Source of the DNA: Aliamphritea ceti
GTDB lineage: Bacteria; Pseudomonadota; Gammaproteobacteria; Pseudomonadales; Balneatricaceae
Assembly: GCF_024347215.1 (NCBI RefSeq)
Contig: NZ_AP025282.1
Coordinates: forward strand, 4,774,001 to 4,838,000
Direction of reading: 5' to 3'
DNA length: 64,000 nucleotides
Part shown: positions 1 to 7,748 of the stretch, one piece after another
Layout: the number at the start of each line of letters is the position of its first letter
Numbering within the stretch: the stretch's first letter is position 1
Translations under genes and position numbers: made by a program
The notes under the pieces: model-generated
Databases searched by the model: none
The model's input: only the letters and a program-made list of their open reading frames with translations
Told to the model about the DNA's origin: nothing

Positions 1-227
1 GCGGCAAACTCGCCTAATTTATGACCAACCATGTCCTCGGTGATAAACACCGGTACGTGCTGACGGCCATTATGGACTGCAATCGTTAAGCCTACGAAGT
101 TAGGGAACACCGTAGAGCGACGAGACCAAGTTTTGATCGGACGACGATCATTGGCCTCAATTGCAGCCTCTACCTTTTTCAACAGGTGAAGGTCAATAAA
201 AGGACCTTTCTTCAGTGAACGTGGCAC
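1..227 (-). CDS. rpsS: 30S ribosomal protein S19, partial (3' end outside window)
   Basis: The reverse-strand translation begins VPRSLKKGPFID and continues through RRPIKTWSRRS and VFITEDMVGHKLGEFA, the S19 family signature. S19 binds 16S rRNA in the head of the small subunit as a complex with S13. The start is a GTG at 225-227, 15 bases after the rplB stop, and gives the expected N-terminus. About 75 codons are present; the usual length is about 92, so the C-terminus and stop lie beyond base 1. It continues the S10 operon after rplB. Confidence 0.95.
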   Translation of the reverse strand, partial: MPRSLKKGPFIDLHLLKKVEAAIEANDRRPIKTWSRRSTVFPNFVGLTIAVHNGRQHVPVFITEDMVGHKLGEFA

Positions 228-242
228 AGCTGTATCCTCTGA

Positions 243-1070
243 TTATTTCGCTTGACGACGACGTACGATTAACTTATCAGTACGCTTGTTCTTACGAGTC
301 TTAAGACCTTTAGTCGGCATACCCCATGGAGACACAGGATGACGACCACCAGAAGTACGACCTTCACCACCACCATGTGGGTGATCAACAGGGTTCATAG
401 CAACACCACGCACCGTTGGACGCACACCGCGCCAGCGCTTAGCACCAGCCTTACCCAGAGAGCGCAGGCTGTGTTCAGAGTTGCTTACTTCACCTAAAGT
501 CGCACAACAGTCAATTAAGACTTTACGCATTTCACCAGAACGCAGACGCAAAGTTGCGTGCGCGCCTTCGCGTGCCACTAACTGAGCAGAAGTACCGGCA
601 GAACGTGCAATTTGAGCACCCTTACCTGGCTTCATTTCAATACAGTGAACAACGCTACCTACTGGGATGTTCCGCAGCGGCAGGCAGTTACCTGGTTTAA
701 TGTCAGCGTCCTGACCAGAAATTACACGGCTGCCAGCTTTCACGCCCTTAGGAGCAATGATGTAGCGGCGTTCACCGTCAGCGTATTTCAGCAGGGCGAT
801 ATGTGCAGAACGGTTCGGATCGTATTCCAGACGCTCAACAACAGCAGGAATACCTTCTTTGTTACGACGGAAGTCGATCAGACGGTAATGCTGCTTGTGT
901 CCGCCACCAATGTGACGAGTTGTGATGCGACCATAGGTATTACGACCACCGGTCTTGCTTTTCTTTTCGACCAGAGCAGCAAAAGGCTTGCCCTTGTGAA
1001 GATCGTTATTAACGACCTTAACAACGTGACGGCGGCCAGCAGAGGTCGGTTTAGATTTAACAATAGCCAT
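243..1070 (-). CDS. rplB: 50S ribosomal protein L2
   Basis: This 275-residue protein is full length (about 273 in E. coli). It carries the L2 landmarks: GRITTRHIGGGHKQHYR near the N-terminus and the C-terminal GVAMNPVDHPHGGGEGR segment, which contains the histidine close to the peptidyl-transferase centre. L2 is a primary 23S rRNA-binding protein needed for subunit association and peptidyl transfer. It sits between rplW (14-base gap) and rpsS in the S10 operon. Confidence 0.98.
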   Translation of the reverse strand: MAIVKSKPTSAGRRHVVKVVNNDLHKGKPFAALVEKKSKTGGRNTYGRITTRHIGGGHKQHYRLIDFRRNKEGIPAVVERLEYDPNRSAHIALLKYADGERRYIIAPKGVKAGSRVISGQDADIKPGNCLPLRNIPVGSVVHCIEMKPGKGAQIARSAGTSAQLVAREGAHATLRLRSGEMRKVLIDCCATLGEVSNSEHSLRSLGKAGAKRWRGVRPTVRGVAMNPVDHPHGGGEGRTSGGRHPVSPWGMPTKGLKTRKNKRTDKLIVRRRQAK

Positions 1071-1084
1071 TCTTATAACCCCTC

Positions 1085-1381
1085 TTATTCGCCATCGATG
1101 AAGTCGATGTCGTGACCATCAGCCAGGCATACATATGCCTTACGAATGTTAGAGCGCTTACCCAAACCACGCTGAGTGCGTTTGGTTTTACCCTTCACGT
1201 TTACGATGTTCACGCCAGTTACTTTAACTTCAAATAGCTGTTCAACGGCCTTTTTAATTTCAGGCTTGGTTGCGTCAGCCGCTACACGGAACACAACCTG
1301 CTGAGAACCTTCAGCAACGATAGTCGCTTTCTCAGAAATGTGTGGACCTAGCAGTACTTGATAGATGCGTCCTTGGTTCAT
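1085..1381 (-). CDS. rplW: 50S ribosomal protein L23
   Basis: The 98 residues match L23, with the LLGPHISEKAT opening and the basic loop VKGKTKRTQRGLGKR. L23 lies at the exit of the peptide tunnel and is the docking site for trigger factor and SRP. The ATG at 1379-1381 overlaps the TGA of rplD in an ATGA junction, which implies translational coupling within the S10 operon. Confidence 0.97.
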   Translation of the reverse strand: MNQGRIYQVLLGPHISEKATIVAEGSQQVVFRVAADATKPEIKKAVEQLFEVKVTGVNIVNVKGKTKRTQRGLGKRSNIRKAYVCLADGHDIDFIDGE

Positions 1382-1983
1382 GCTAACGCCTCCTCAATTT
1401 TCTTAAGAGCAGCGACAGTAACCAGAACTTTATCGAAACCAACCAGACTAACAGGATCAATGCCAGCAGCGTCGCGTACGTCTACATGAGGTACGTTACG
1501 AGCAGCAAGATACAGATTCTGTTCTACATCTTCTGTAATCAGAAGAACATTAGCCAGTTCCAGCTCATTCAACTTAGCAACGAATTGCTTAGTCTTAGGC
1601 GCTTCTACGCTGAAGTTATCAACAATAACCAGACGCTCTTGACGAACCAACTCAGAGAAGATGCAACGCATAGCTGCGCGGTACATTTTCTTGTTTACTT
1701 TCTGAGTATGGCTACGTGGTGCAGCTGCGAAAGTCACACCACCAGTACGCCACAGAGGACTACGAATAGTACCGGCACGCGCACGGCCAGTACCTTTTTG
1801 ACGCCATGGCTTAGCACCACCACCGCTTACAGCGGCGCGGTTCTTTTGAGCCTTGGTGCCTTGACGACCACCGGCCAGGTACGCCGTAACGACCTGATGA
1901 ACCAGTGATTCATTGAATTCTTTACCAAACGCTAGGTCGGAAACTTCAACAGATCCGCCAGCTCCTGCAAGATTCAGATTCAT
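1378..1983 (-). CDS. rplD: 50S ribosomal protein L4
   Basis: The protein has 201 residues, the same as E. coli L4. The extended loop motif GGGAKPWRQKGTGRARAG at about residues 55-72 reaches the exit tunnel near the macrolide site. In enterobacteria L4 also represses its own S10 operon through a long mRNA leader; the leader here looks too short for that (see findings). It lies 11 bases after rplC and overlaps rplW by 4 bases. Confidence 0.98.
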   Translation of the reverse strand: MNLNLAGAGGSVEVSDLAFGKEFNESLVHQVVTAYLAGGRQGTKAQKNRAAVSGGGAKPWRQKGTGRARAGTIRSPLWRTGGVTFAAAPRSHTQKVNKKMYRAAMRCIFSELVRQERLVIVDNFSVEAPKTKQFVAKLNELELANVLLITEDVEQNLYLAARNVPHVDVRDAAGIDPVSLVGFDKVLVTVAALKKIEEALA

Positions 1984-1994
1984 TACAAACCCCC

Positions 1995-2633
1995 TTAGGC
2001 GCCAGCTTTAACAGCTGATTTAACGAATACGTCACCGCCAGTGGCACCAGGAACAGCGCCCTTAACCAACAGCAGATTACGCTCAGCATCGATGCGAACA
2101 ACTTCCAGGGACTGAACGGTTACACGCTCCGCACCCATGTGTCCTGCCATCTTCTTGCCTTTCCAAACGCGACCAGGAGTTTGACACTGACCAATAGAAC
2201 CAGGAGCACGATGAGAAAGTGAGTTACCGTGAGTAGCATCTTGCATGGAGAAATTCCAACGCTTGATACCGCCCTGGAAGCCCTTACCTTTGGACTGCCC
2301 GGTTACATCAATTTTCTGACCCGCTTCGAAGCGTTCAACAGTCAGTTGATCACCAACATTTATAACTTCGTCACCTGAGAGACGGAACTCCCATAAACCG
2401 CGACCAGCTTCGGTCTCAGCTTTGGCAAAGTGACCTGCCATTGCTTTAGTAACACGGCTAGCGCGACGTGATCCTACAGTTACCTGCACAGCAGAGTAAC
2501 CATCAGCATCATCAGTCTTAACCTGTGTAACCCGGTTCGGCTCCACTTCGATGACTGTGACTGGCACAGACACACCGTCTTCATTGAAGACACGTGTCAT
2601 ACCTGCTTTACGTCCGATTAAACCTACAGACAT
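1995..2633 (-). CDS. rplC: 50S ribosomal protein L3
   Basis: The 212 residues match L3: MSVGLIGRKAGMTRVF at the N-terminus, KGKGFQGGIKRW in the centre and the HRAPGSIGQCQTPGRVWKGKKMAGHMG stretch that contains the glutamine methylated by PrmB in E. coli. The reading frame is open further upstream to 2711. The start at 2631-2633 was chosen because it gives the family N-terminus and has a GAGGTT ribosome-binding site just before it. The 103-base gap to rpsJ is long for this operon. Confidence 0.97.
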   Translation of the reverse strand: MSVGLIGRKAGMTRVFNEDGVSVPVTVIEVEPNRVTQVKTDDADGYSAVQVTVGSRRASRVTKAMAGHFAKAETEAGRGLWEFRLSGDEVINVGDQLTVERFEAGQKIDVTGQSKGKGFQGGIKRWNFSMQDATHGNSLSHRAPGSIGQCQTPGRVWKGKKMAGHMGAERVTVQSLEVVRIDAERNLLLVKGAVPGATGGDVFVKSAVKAGA

Positions 2634-2736
2634 TTTTCTAACCTCAATTGCCAGTTGTGTACGGGGCTTTTTACCCGCTATGGCTGCCCGTCCAGGGCAT
2701 TCCACACGCAAACTAAAAGTTTGCGCATCTGTCTAA

Positions 2737-3048
2737 TTAGCCTAAGCTAATTTGCACTTCGACACCCGCAGCAAGGTCTAGCTTCATCAGTGCGTCAACA
2801 GTTTTTTCTGTTGGCTCAACGATGTCCAGAACACGCTTATGTGTGCGGATTTCGTACTGGTCACGTGCATCTTTATTCACGTGTGGCGAAATCAGCACTG
2901 TAAAGCGCTCTTTGCGAGTAGGAAGTGGGATCGGACCATGCACCTGAGCTCCAGTCCGCTTAGCAGTCTCAACGATCTCCTGAGCGGAAGAGTCAATCAG
3001 GCGATGATCAAAAGCTTTCAGACGAATTCTGATTTTTTGGTTCTGCAT
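2737..3048 (-). CDS. rpsJ: 30S ribosomal protein S10 / NusE
   Basis: The protein is 103 residues from MQNQKIRIRLKAFDHRLID, identical in length to E. coli S10. The ATG at 3046-3048 is preferred to the upstream ATG at 3055-3057 because family members begin MQNQ. S10 assembles into the 30S head and, as NusE with NusB, binds boxA in rRNA antitermination; boxA sites are present in the rRNA operon at 58264 and 60210. It is the first gene of the S10 operon. Confidence 0.97.
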   Translation of the reverse strand: MQNQKIRIRLKAFDHRLIDSSAQEIVETAKRTGAQVHGPIPLPTRKERFTVLISPHVNKDARDQYEIRTHKRVLDIVEPTEKTVDALMKLDLAAGVEVQISLG

Positions 3049-3096
3049 TTCGATCACACATTTCCTAGATTGTTAAACGGCTTGACGCCGACCTAG

Positions 3097-3146
3097 CCCC
3101 AATTAATGGGGTAGCGCATTCTACTGAACCCCCATAGGCAAGTCAA
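3097..3146 (-). promoter_or_regulatory. S10 operon promoter and short leader hairpin
   Basis: On the minus strand TTGACT (3141-3146) is followed after 17 bases by TAGAAT (3118-3123), a strong sigma-70 promoter with a GCGC discriminator. Transcription should begin near 3111, at a short hairpin made by CCCC and GGGG around an AT-rich centre (3097-3111). This leaves a leader of only about 63 bases before rpsJ. Confidence 0.8.
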
Positions 3147-3243
3147 GGCTATTTATTAACCAGCAATAACCCCATCTAACCAAGTCTCCCTTAGAAAAGT
3201 AATTTGCACTACACAGCCTGCAACAGGACTTTTTTACAGACAC

Positions 3244-3270
3244 AAAAAAAGACCCCGCAGGGTCTTTTTT
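3244..3270 (-). terminator. Rho-independent terminator after tuf copy 1
   Basis: The minus strand reads AAAAAAGACCC, a 4-base loop, then GGGTC and a T-run. The hairpin starts 16 bases after the tuf stop codon. It ends the str operon, so the S10 genes downstream depend on their own promoter. Confidence 0.85.
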
Positions 3271-3286
3271 CAGTAAAGATTATCGA

Positions 3287-4510
3287 TTATTCGATGATCT
3301 TAGCAACAACGCCTGCACCAACTGTACGACCGCCTTCACGGATCGCAAAACGCAGACCTTCTTCCATCGCGATTGGGTTAATCAGGGTAACATCCATCTT
3401 GATGTTATCGCCTGGCATTACCATTTCAACGCCTTCTGGAAGCTCACAAGCACCGGTGATGTCAGTTGTACGGAAGTAGAACTGTGGACGGTAGCCTTTG
3501 AAGAATGGCGTGTGACGACCACCTTCATCTTTGCTCAGTACGTATACTTCACCTTCGAAACGAGTGTGAGGAGTGATAGTACCTTTCTTAGCCAGTACCT
3601 GACCACGTTCAACGTCGTCACGCTTAGTACCACGCAGCAGTACACCAACGTTCTCGCCTGCACGACCTTCGTCAAGCAGCTTACGGAACATCTCTACACC
3701 AGTACAAGTAGTTGTCTGTGTATCACGTACACCAACGATTTCTACTTCTTCACCAGTCTTAACGATGCCACGCTCAACACGACCTGTTACAACCGTACCA
3801 CGACCTGAAATTGAGAATACATCTTCAATTGGCAGCAGGAATGGCTGATCGATTGCACGCTCTGGCTGAGGAATATAAGTATCCAGCGCTTCAACCAGGT
3901 TCTTAACAGCAGTTGTTCCCAACTCGTTATCGTCCTGACCGTTCAGAGCCATCAGTGCAGAACCTGCAATGATTGGAGTGTCATCACCTGGGAATTCGTA
4001 CTGGTCCAGCAGCTCACGCAGCTCCATTTCAACCAGTTCCAGCATCTCAGCGTATTCTTCAGAGTCAACACCGCCGCAATCTTCAGCCAGCAGGTCAGCT
4101 TTGTTCAGGAATACTACGATGTATGGTACACCTACCTGACGAGACAGCAGGATGTGCTCACGAGTCTGTGGCATTGGGCCATCAGTCGCGCCACATACCA
4201 GAATCGCACCGTCCATCTGAGCCGCACCAGTGATCATGTTTTTAACATAATCGGCGTGACCCGGGCAGTCTACGTGCGCGTAGTGACGTTCGTTAGAATC
4301 GTATTCAACGTGAGAAGTCGCGATAGTAATACCACGCTCACGCTCTTCTGGTGCATTATCGATACCGTCAAATGCAACAGCCTCACCACCAAATACTTCT
4401 GCACATACGCGAGTCAGCGCTGCTGTCAGAGTTGTTTTACCGTGGTCAACGTGGCCAATTGTACCAACGTTAACGTGCGGCTTATTACGTTCAAATGCTT
4501 GCTTAGCCAC
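3287..4510 (-). CDS. tufA: Elongation factor Tu, copy 1 (str operon)
   Basis: EF-Tu delivers aminoacyl-tRNA to the ribosome in its GTP form. The 407 residues show the G1 loop GHVDHGKT, the DCPGHADY G3 motif, the NKAD G4 motif and domains II and III. The start is GTG at 4508-4510, preceded at 8 bases by AAGAGG; a TTG two codons upstream is too close to that site. Copy 2 at 19830 encodes the same protein but starts with ATG. The two DNA copies appear identical over about 1207 bases and differ only in the last codons and the start codon. It follows fusA after 29 bases. Confidence 0.97.
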   Translation of the reverse strand: MAKQAFERNKPHVNVGTIGHVDHGKTTLTAALTRVCAEVFGGEAVAFDGIDNAPEERERGITIATSHVEYDSNERHYAHVDCPGHADYVKNMITGAAQMDGAILVCGATDGPMPQTREHILLSRQVGVPYIVVFLNKADLLAEDCGGVDSEEYAEMLELVEMELRELLDQYEFPGDDTPIIAGSALMALNGQDDNELGTTAVKNLVEALDTYIPQPERAIDQPFLLPIEDVFSISGRGTVVTGRVERGIVKTGEEVEIVGVRDTQTTTCTGVEMFRKLLDEGRAGENVGVLLRGTKRDDVERGQVLAKKGTITPHTRFEGEVYVLSKDEGGRHTPFFKGYRPQFYFRTTDITGACELPEGVEMVMPGDNIKMDVTLINPIAMEEGLRFAIREGGRTVGAGVVAKIIE

Positions 4511-4539
4511 GATCAATACCTCTTAAATAATTAGGTAAT

Positions 4540-6633
4540 TTATTTTGCATTAATTACAGCATCAGCAACCGCTTTCGGCGCCTCTGCATAATCAAAAAAT
4601 TCCATAGAATAGGTAGCACGACCCTGAGTGGCAGAACGTAGATCGGTTGCGTAACCAAACATCTCGCCCAAAGGTACCAGGGCGTTGATCACTTTGCCCG
4701 AACTACTGTCTTCCATGCCTTGTACGATACCACGACGACGGTTCAGGTCTCCCATCACATCACCCATGTTACCTTCCGGCGTTACTACTTCAACTTTCAT
4801 CATCGGCTCAAGTAAGCAAGGATCAGCTTCCAGTGCAAACTTTTTCAATGCCTGTGATGCAGCGATTTTAAACGCCATTTCGTTGGAGTCTACATCATGG
4901 AAAGAACCATCAAACAAACGCGCCTTCAGACCAATCAATGGATAACCACCGATTACTCCATTCTTCATTTGCTCTTCTATCCCTTTGTGGATAGCAGGGA
5001 TGTATTCTTTCGGAATCGTACCACCAACAATCTCGTTAATGAATTCCAGACCTTCATCATCAGAAGGACTAAACTCCACTACAACGTGACCGTATTGACC
5101 ACGCCCACCGGACTGTCGAATAAACTTGTGGTTTGCTTCGACCGGCTGACGGATCTTTTCGCGGTAAGCCACTTGTGGCTTACCAATATTCGCTTCGACA
5201 CTAAATTCACGACGCATACGATCTACCAGAATATCCAGGTGTAATTCACCCATACCTGAAATGATCGTCTGCCCGGTTTCTTCGTCGGTTTCTACACGAA
5301 AAGACGGATCCTCCTGAGCAAGTTTGCCCAGCGCAATACCCATCTTCTCCTGGTCAGCTTTGGTTCTCGGCTCTACAGCTACCGAAATAACCGGCTCAGG
5401 AAACTCCATGCGCTCCAGAACAATTTTCTTGCCCGGATCACACAAGGTGTCACCAGTGGTAACATCCTTCATACCGATCAGAGCAGCGATATCGCCTGCG
5501 CGAACCTCTTTAATCTCTTCACGGTTATTGGAGTGCATCTGCACCATACGACCAACACGCTCTTTCTTACCTTTAACAGAGTTAACAACACTGTCGCCGG
5601 TAGCCAGAACGCCGGAATACACCCGAACAAAAGTCAGTGTACCTACAAAAGGATCGGTTGCGATCTTAAACGCTAATGCCGCAAAAGGAGCCGCGTCGTC
5701 CGCCTCACGGGTTTCGAACACTTCACCTTCGTCATCTACCGCACCTTCAATCGCTTTTACTTCGACCGGAGATGGCATGTATTCGATAACAGCATCCAGC
5801 ATTGCCTGCACACCCTTATTCTTGAACGCCGAACCGCACTGCATCAGCACAATATCGTTATCAAGAGTACGGGCTCGCAAACCAGCTTTAATCTCGTCGT
5901 TAGATAATTCACCTTCTTCAAGGTACTTATCCATCAACTCATCAGTTGCTTCAGCTGCCGCTTCGACCATCTGCTCACGCAGCTCGTCAGCTTTAGCCTG
6001 CAAATCCGCAGGAATATCAGCCAAATCATAGGACATGCCCTGATCACTTTCATTCCAGAGAATTGCTTTCATCCGAACAAGGTCAACTACACCCTTAAAT
6101 TCTTCTTCAGCACCGATAGGCATATTAATTGGCACAGCATTAGCGCCTAGACGTTCTTTAAGCTGGTCAACAACCATATAAAAGTCTGCGCCGATACGGT
6201 CCATCTTATTGACGAACACCATCCGCGGAACTTCATACTTGTTAGCCTGACGCCAAACAGTTTCTGTTTGAGGCTGCACACCAGAGGACGCACACAGCAC
6301 CACAACAGCACCATCTAATACCCGCAGGGAACGCTCAACTTCAATCGTGAAGTCAACGTGCCCCGGTGTATCAATGATATTGATGCGGTGGTCTTCGAAC
6401 TGCTGATTCATGCCCTTCCAGAAACAGGTAGTCGCCGCAGAAGTAATGGTAATACCACGCTCCTGCTCTTGCTCCATCCAGTCCATGGTTGCCGCACCAT
6501 CATGAACTTCACCGATCTTATGAGAAAGACCCGTGTAGAACAGTACGCGCTCAGTAGTCGTGGTTTTACCCGCGTCTACGTGTGCGCAAATACCAATGTT
6601 ACGGTAACGTTTGATAGGCGTTTTACGAGCCAC
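4540..6633 (-). CDS. fusA: Elongation factor G
   Basis: This 697-residue translocation GTPase shows the P-loop AHVDAGKTTTTER at residues 17-29, the effector segment ERGITITSAATT, DTPGHVDF and NKMDR, then domains II to V. It moves tRNAs and mRNA after each peptide bond and splits ribosomes with RRF. It sits 18 bases after rpsG and 29 bases before tuf in the usual str order. No truncation or odd residue was noted. Confidence 0.98.
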   Translation of the reverse strand: MARKTPIKRYRNIGICAHVDAGKTTTTERVLFYTGLSHKIGEVHDGAATMDWMEQEQERGITITSAATTCFWKGMNQQFEDHRINIIDTPGHVDFTIEVERSLRVLDGAVVVLCASSGVQPQTETVWRQANKYEVPRMVFVNKMDRIGADFYMVVDQLKERLGANAVPINMPIGAEEEFKGVVDLVRMKAILWNESDQGMSYDLADIPADLQAKADELREQMVEAAAEATDELMDKYLEEGELSNDEIKAGLRARTLDNDIVLMQCGSAFKNKGVQAMLDAVIEYMPSPVEVKAIEGAVDDEGEVFETREADDAAPFAALAFKIATDPFVGTLTFVRVYSGVLATGDSVVNSVKGKKERVGRMVQMHSNNREEIKEVRAGDIAALIGMKDVTTGDTLCDPGKKIVLERMEFPEPVISVAVEPRTKADQEKMGIALGKLAQEDPSFRVETDEETGQTIISGMGELHLDILVDRMRREFSVEANIGKPQVAYREKIRQPVEANHKFIRQSGGRGQYGHVVVEFSPSDDEGLEFINEIVGGTIPKEYIPAIHKGIEEQMKNGVIGGYPLIGLKARLFDGSFHDVDSNEMAFKIAASQALKKFALEADPCLLEPMMKVEVVTPEGNMGDVMGDLNRRRGIVQGMEDSSSGKVINALVPLGEMFGYATDLRSATQGRATYSMEFFDYAEAPKAVADAVINAK

Positions 6634-6651
6634 AACACAATCCTCAGATAT

Positions 6652-7122
6652 TTAGAAGCGGTAGTGAGCGAATGCTTTGTTAGCTTCAGCCATGCGGTGA
6701 ACGTCTTCACGCTTCTTAACCGCTGCGCCACGACCTTCAACTGCATCACCGACTTCACCAGCCAGACGCAGAGCCATGGACTTCTCACCACGCTTACGAG
6801 AAGCGTCAACTAACCAGCGCATCGCCAAAGCGTTACGACGGGAAGGACGTACTTCTACAGGCACCTGGTAAGTAGCACCACCAACACGGCGAGACTTAAC
6901 CTCAACCATTGGCTGGATAGCTTCCAGAGCCTTATTGAACATTTCGATTGGATCTTCGTTAGTGCGCTCGGAAATTTTATCCAGTGCACCGTATACGATC
7001 TTTTCTGCTACGGATTTCTTACCGCTAATCATCAGGTGGTTGATGAATTTAGCCAGTGTTGTGTTTCCGAACTTAGGATCCGGCAGAATCTCACGTTTTG
7101 CCGCAACTCTTCTTCTTGGCAT
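6652..7122 (-). CDS. rpsG: 30S ribosomal protein S7
   Basis: The 156 residues begin MPRRRVAAKREILPDPKFG and end in AEANKAFAHYRF, typical of S7, the primary assembly protein of the 30S head. In E. coli S7 represses rpsG and fusA translation by binding the rpsL-rpsG intercistronic RNA. The 132-base gap here is large enough for such a site but was not folded. Confidence 0.97.
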   Translation of the reverse strand: MPRRRVAAKREILPDPKFGNTTLAKFINHLMISGKKSVAEKIVYGALDKISERTNEDPIEMFNKALEAIQPMVEVKSRRVGGATYQVPVEVRPSRRNALAMRWLVDASRKRGEKSMALRLAGEVGDAVEGRGAAVKKREDVHRMAEANKAFAHYRF

Positions 7123-7254
7123 GATAAGCCCCTTATCAGGTCTTCAGGTTATTTCAGGAATGGATACCTGACCTTACTCTTATGTGTTTGCGATCTAGCT
7201 AAGTAGCTTGCACCCTAAAAGGGTTTGACTGGCTTCGCTGTCCCGAAAAAACTA

Positions 7255-7629
7255 TTAAGACTTAGGACGCTTGGTACCGTACTTAGAACGACCTTGTTTA
7301 CGGTCGTTAACGCCACTGGTATCCAGTGCGCCACGTACTGTGTGGTAACGAACACCCGGCAAATCTTTTACACGACCGCCACGGATCAGAACAACAGAGT
7401 GTTCCTGCAAGTTGTGACCTTCACCACCAATGTAGGAAGTCACTTCAAATCCGTTAGTCAGACGAACACGACATACTTTACGTAATGCTGAGTTCGGTTT
7501 CTTAGGGGTCGTTGTATAGACACGGGTACAAACGCCACGACGTTGAGGACATGCCTGCAGTGCAGGAACATCACTTTTAGCCGCTTTGCGTTTGCGTGGC
7601 TGTCGTACCAACTGGTTAATAGTTGCCAT
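7255..7629 (-). CDS. rpsL: 30S ribosomal protein S12
   Basis: The protein is 124 residues, the normal length. The decoding-centre segments TPKKPNSALRK and KDLPGVRYH carry the lysines whose substitution gives streptomycin resistance; both are wild type. It begins the rpsL-rpsG-fusA-tuf group, 119 bases after rpoC, with a hairpin in that gap. Confidence 0.98.
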   Translation of the reverse strand: MATINQLVRQPRKRKAAKSDVPALQACPQRRGVCTRVYTTTPKKPNSALRKVCRVRLTNGFEVTSYIGGEGHNLQEHSVVLIRGGRVKDLPGVRYHTVRGALDTSGVNDRKQGRSKYGTKRPKS

Positions 7630-7690
7630 TAAGCAAACTCCACGCTTTAAAAAAGCACCAATAAAACGATGAGATTTTATTATCCCATCA

Positions 7691-7723
7691 CGAAAGGGCC
7701 GAGATTGTACTCAATCTCGGCCC
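7691..7723 (-). terminator. Hairpin between rpoC and rpsL (weak terminator or processing site)
   Basis: Two perfectly complementary 11-base arms (7696-7706 and 7713-7723) enclose a 6-base loop. On the minus strand the hairpin is followed only by TTTCG, a poor U-tract, so partial termination or RNA processing between rpoBC and the str genes is more likely than a full stop. Confidence 0.6.
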
Positions 7724-7748
7724 ACCAGGTCAATATTCGACCAAACTT

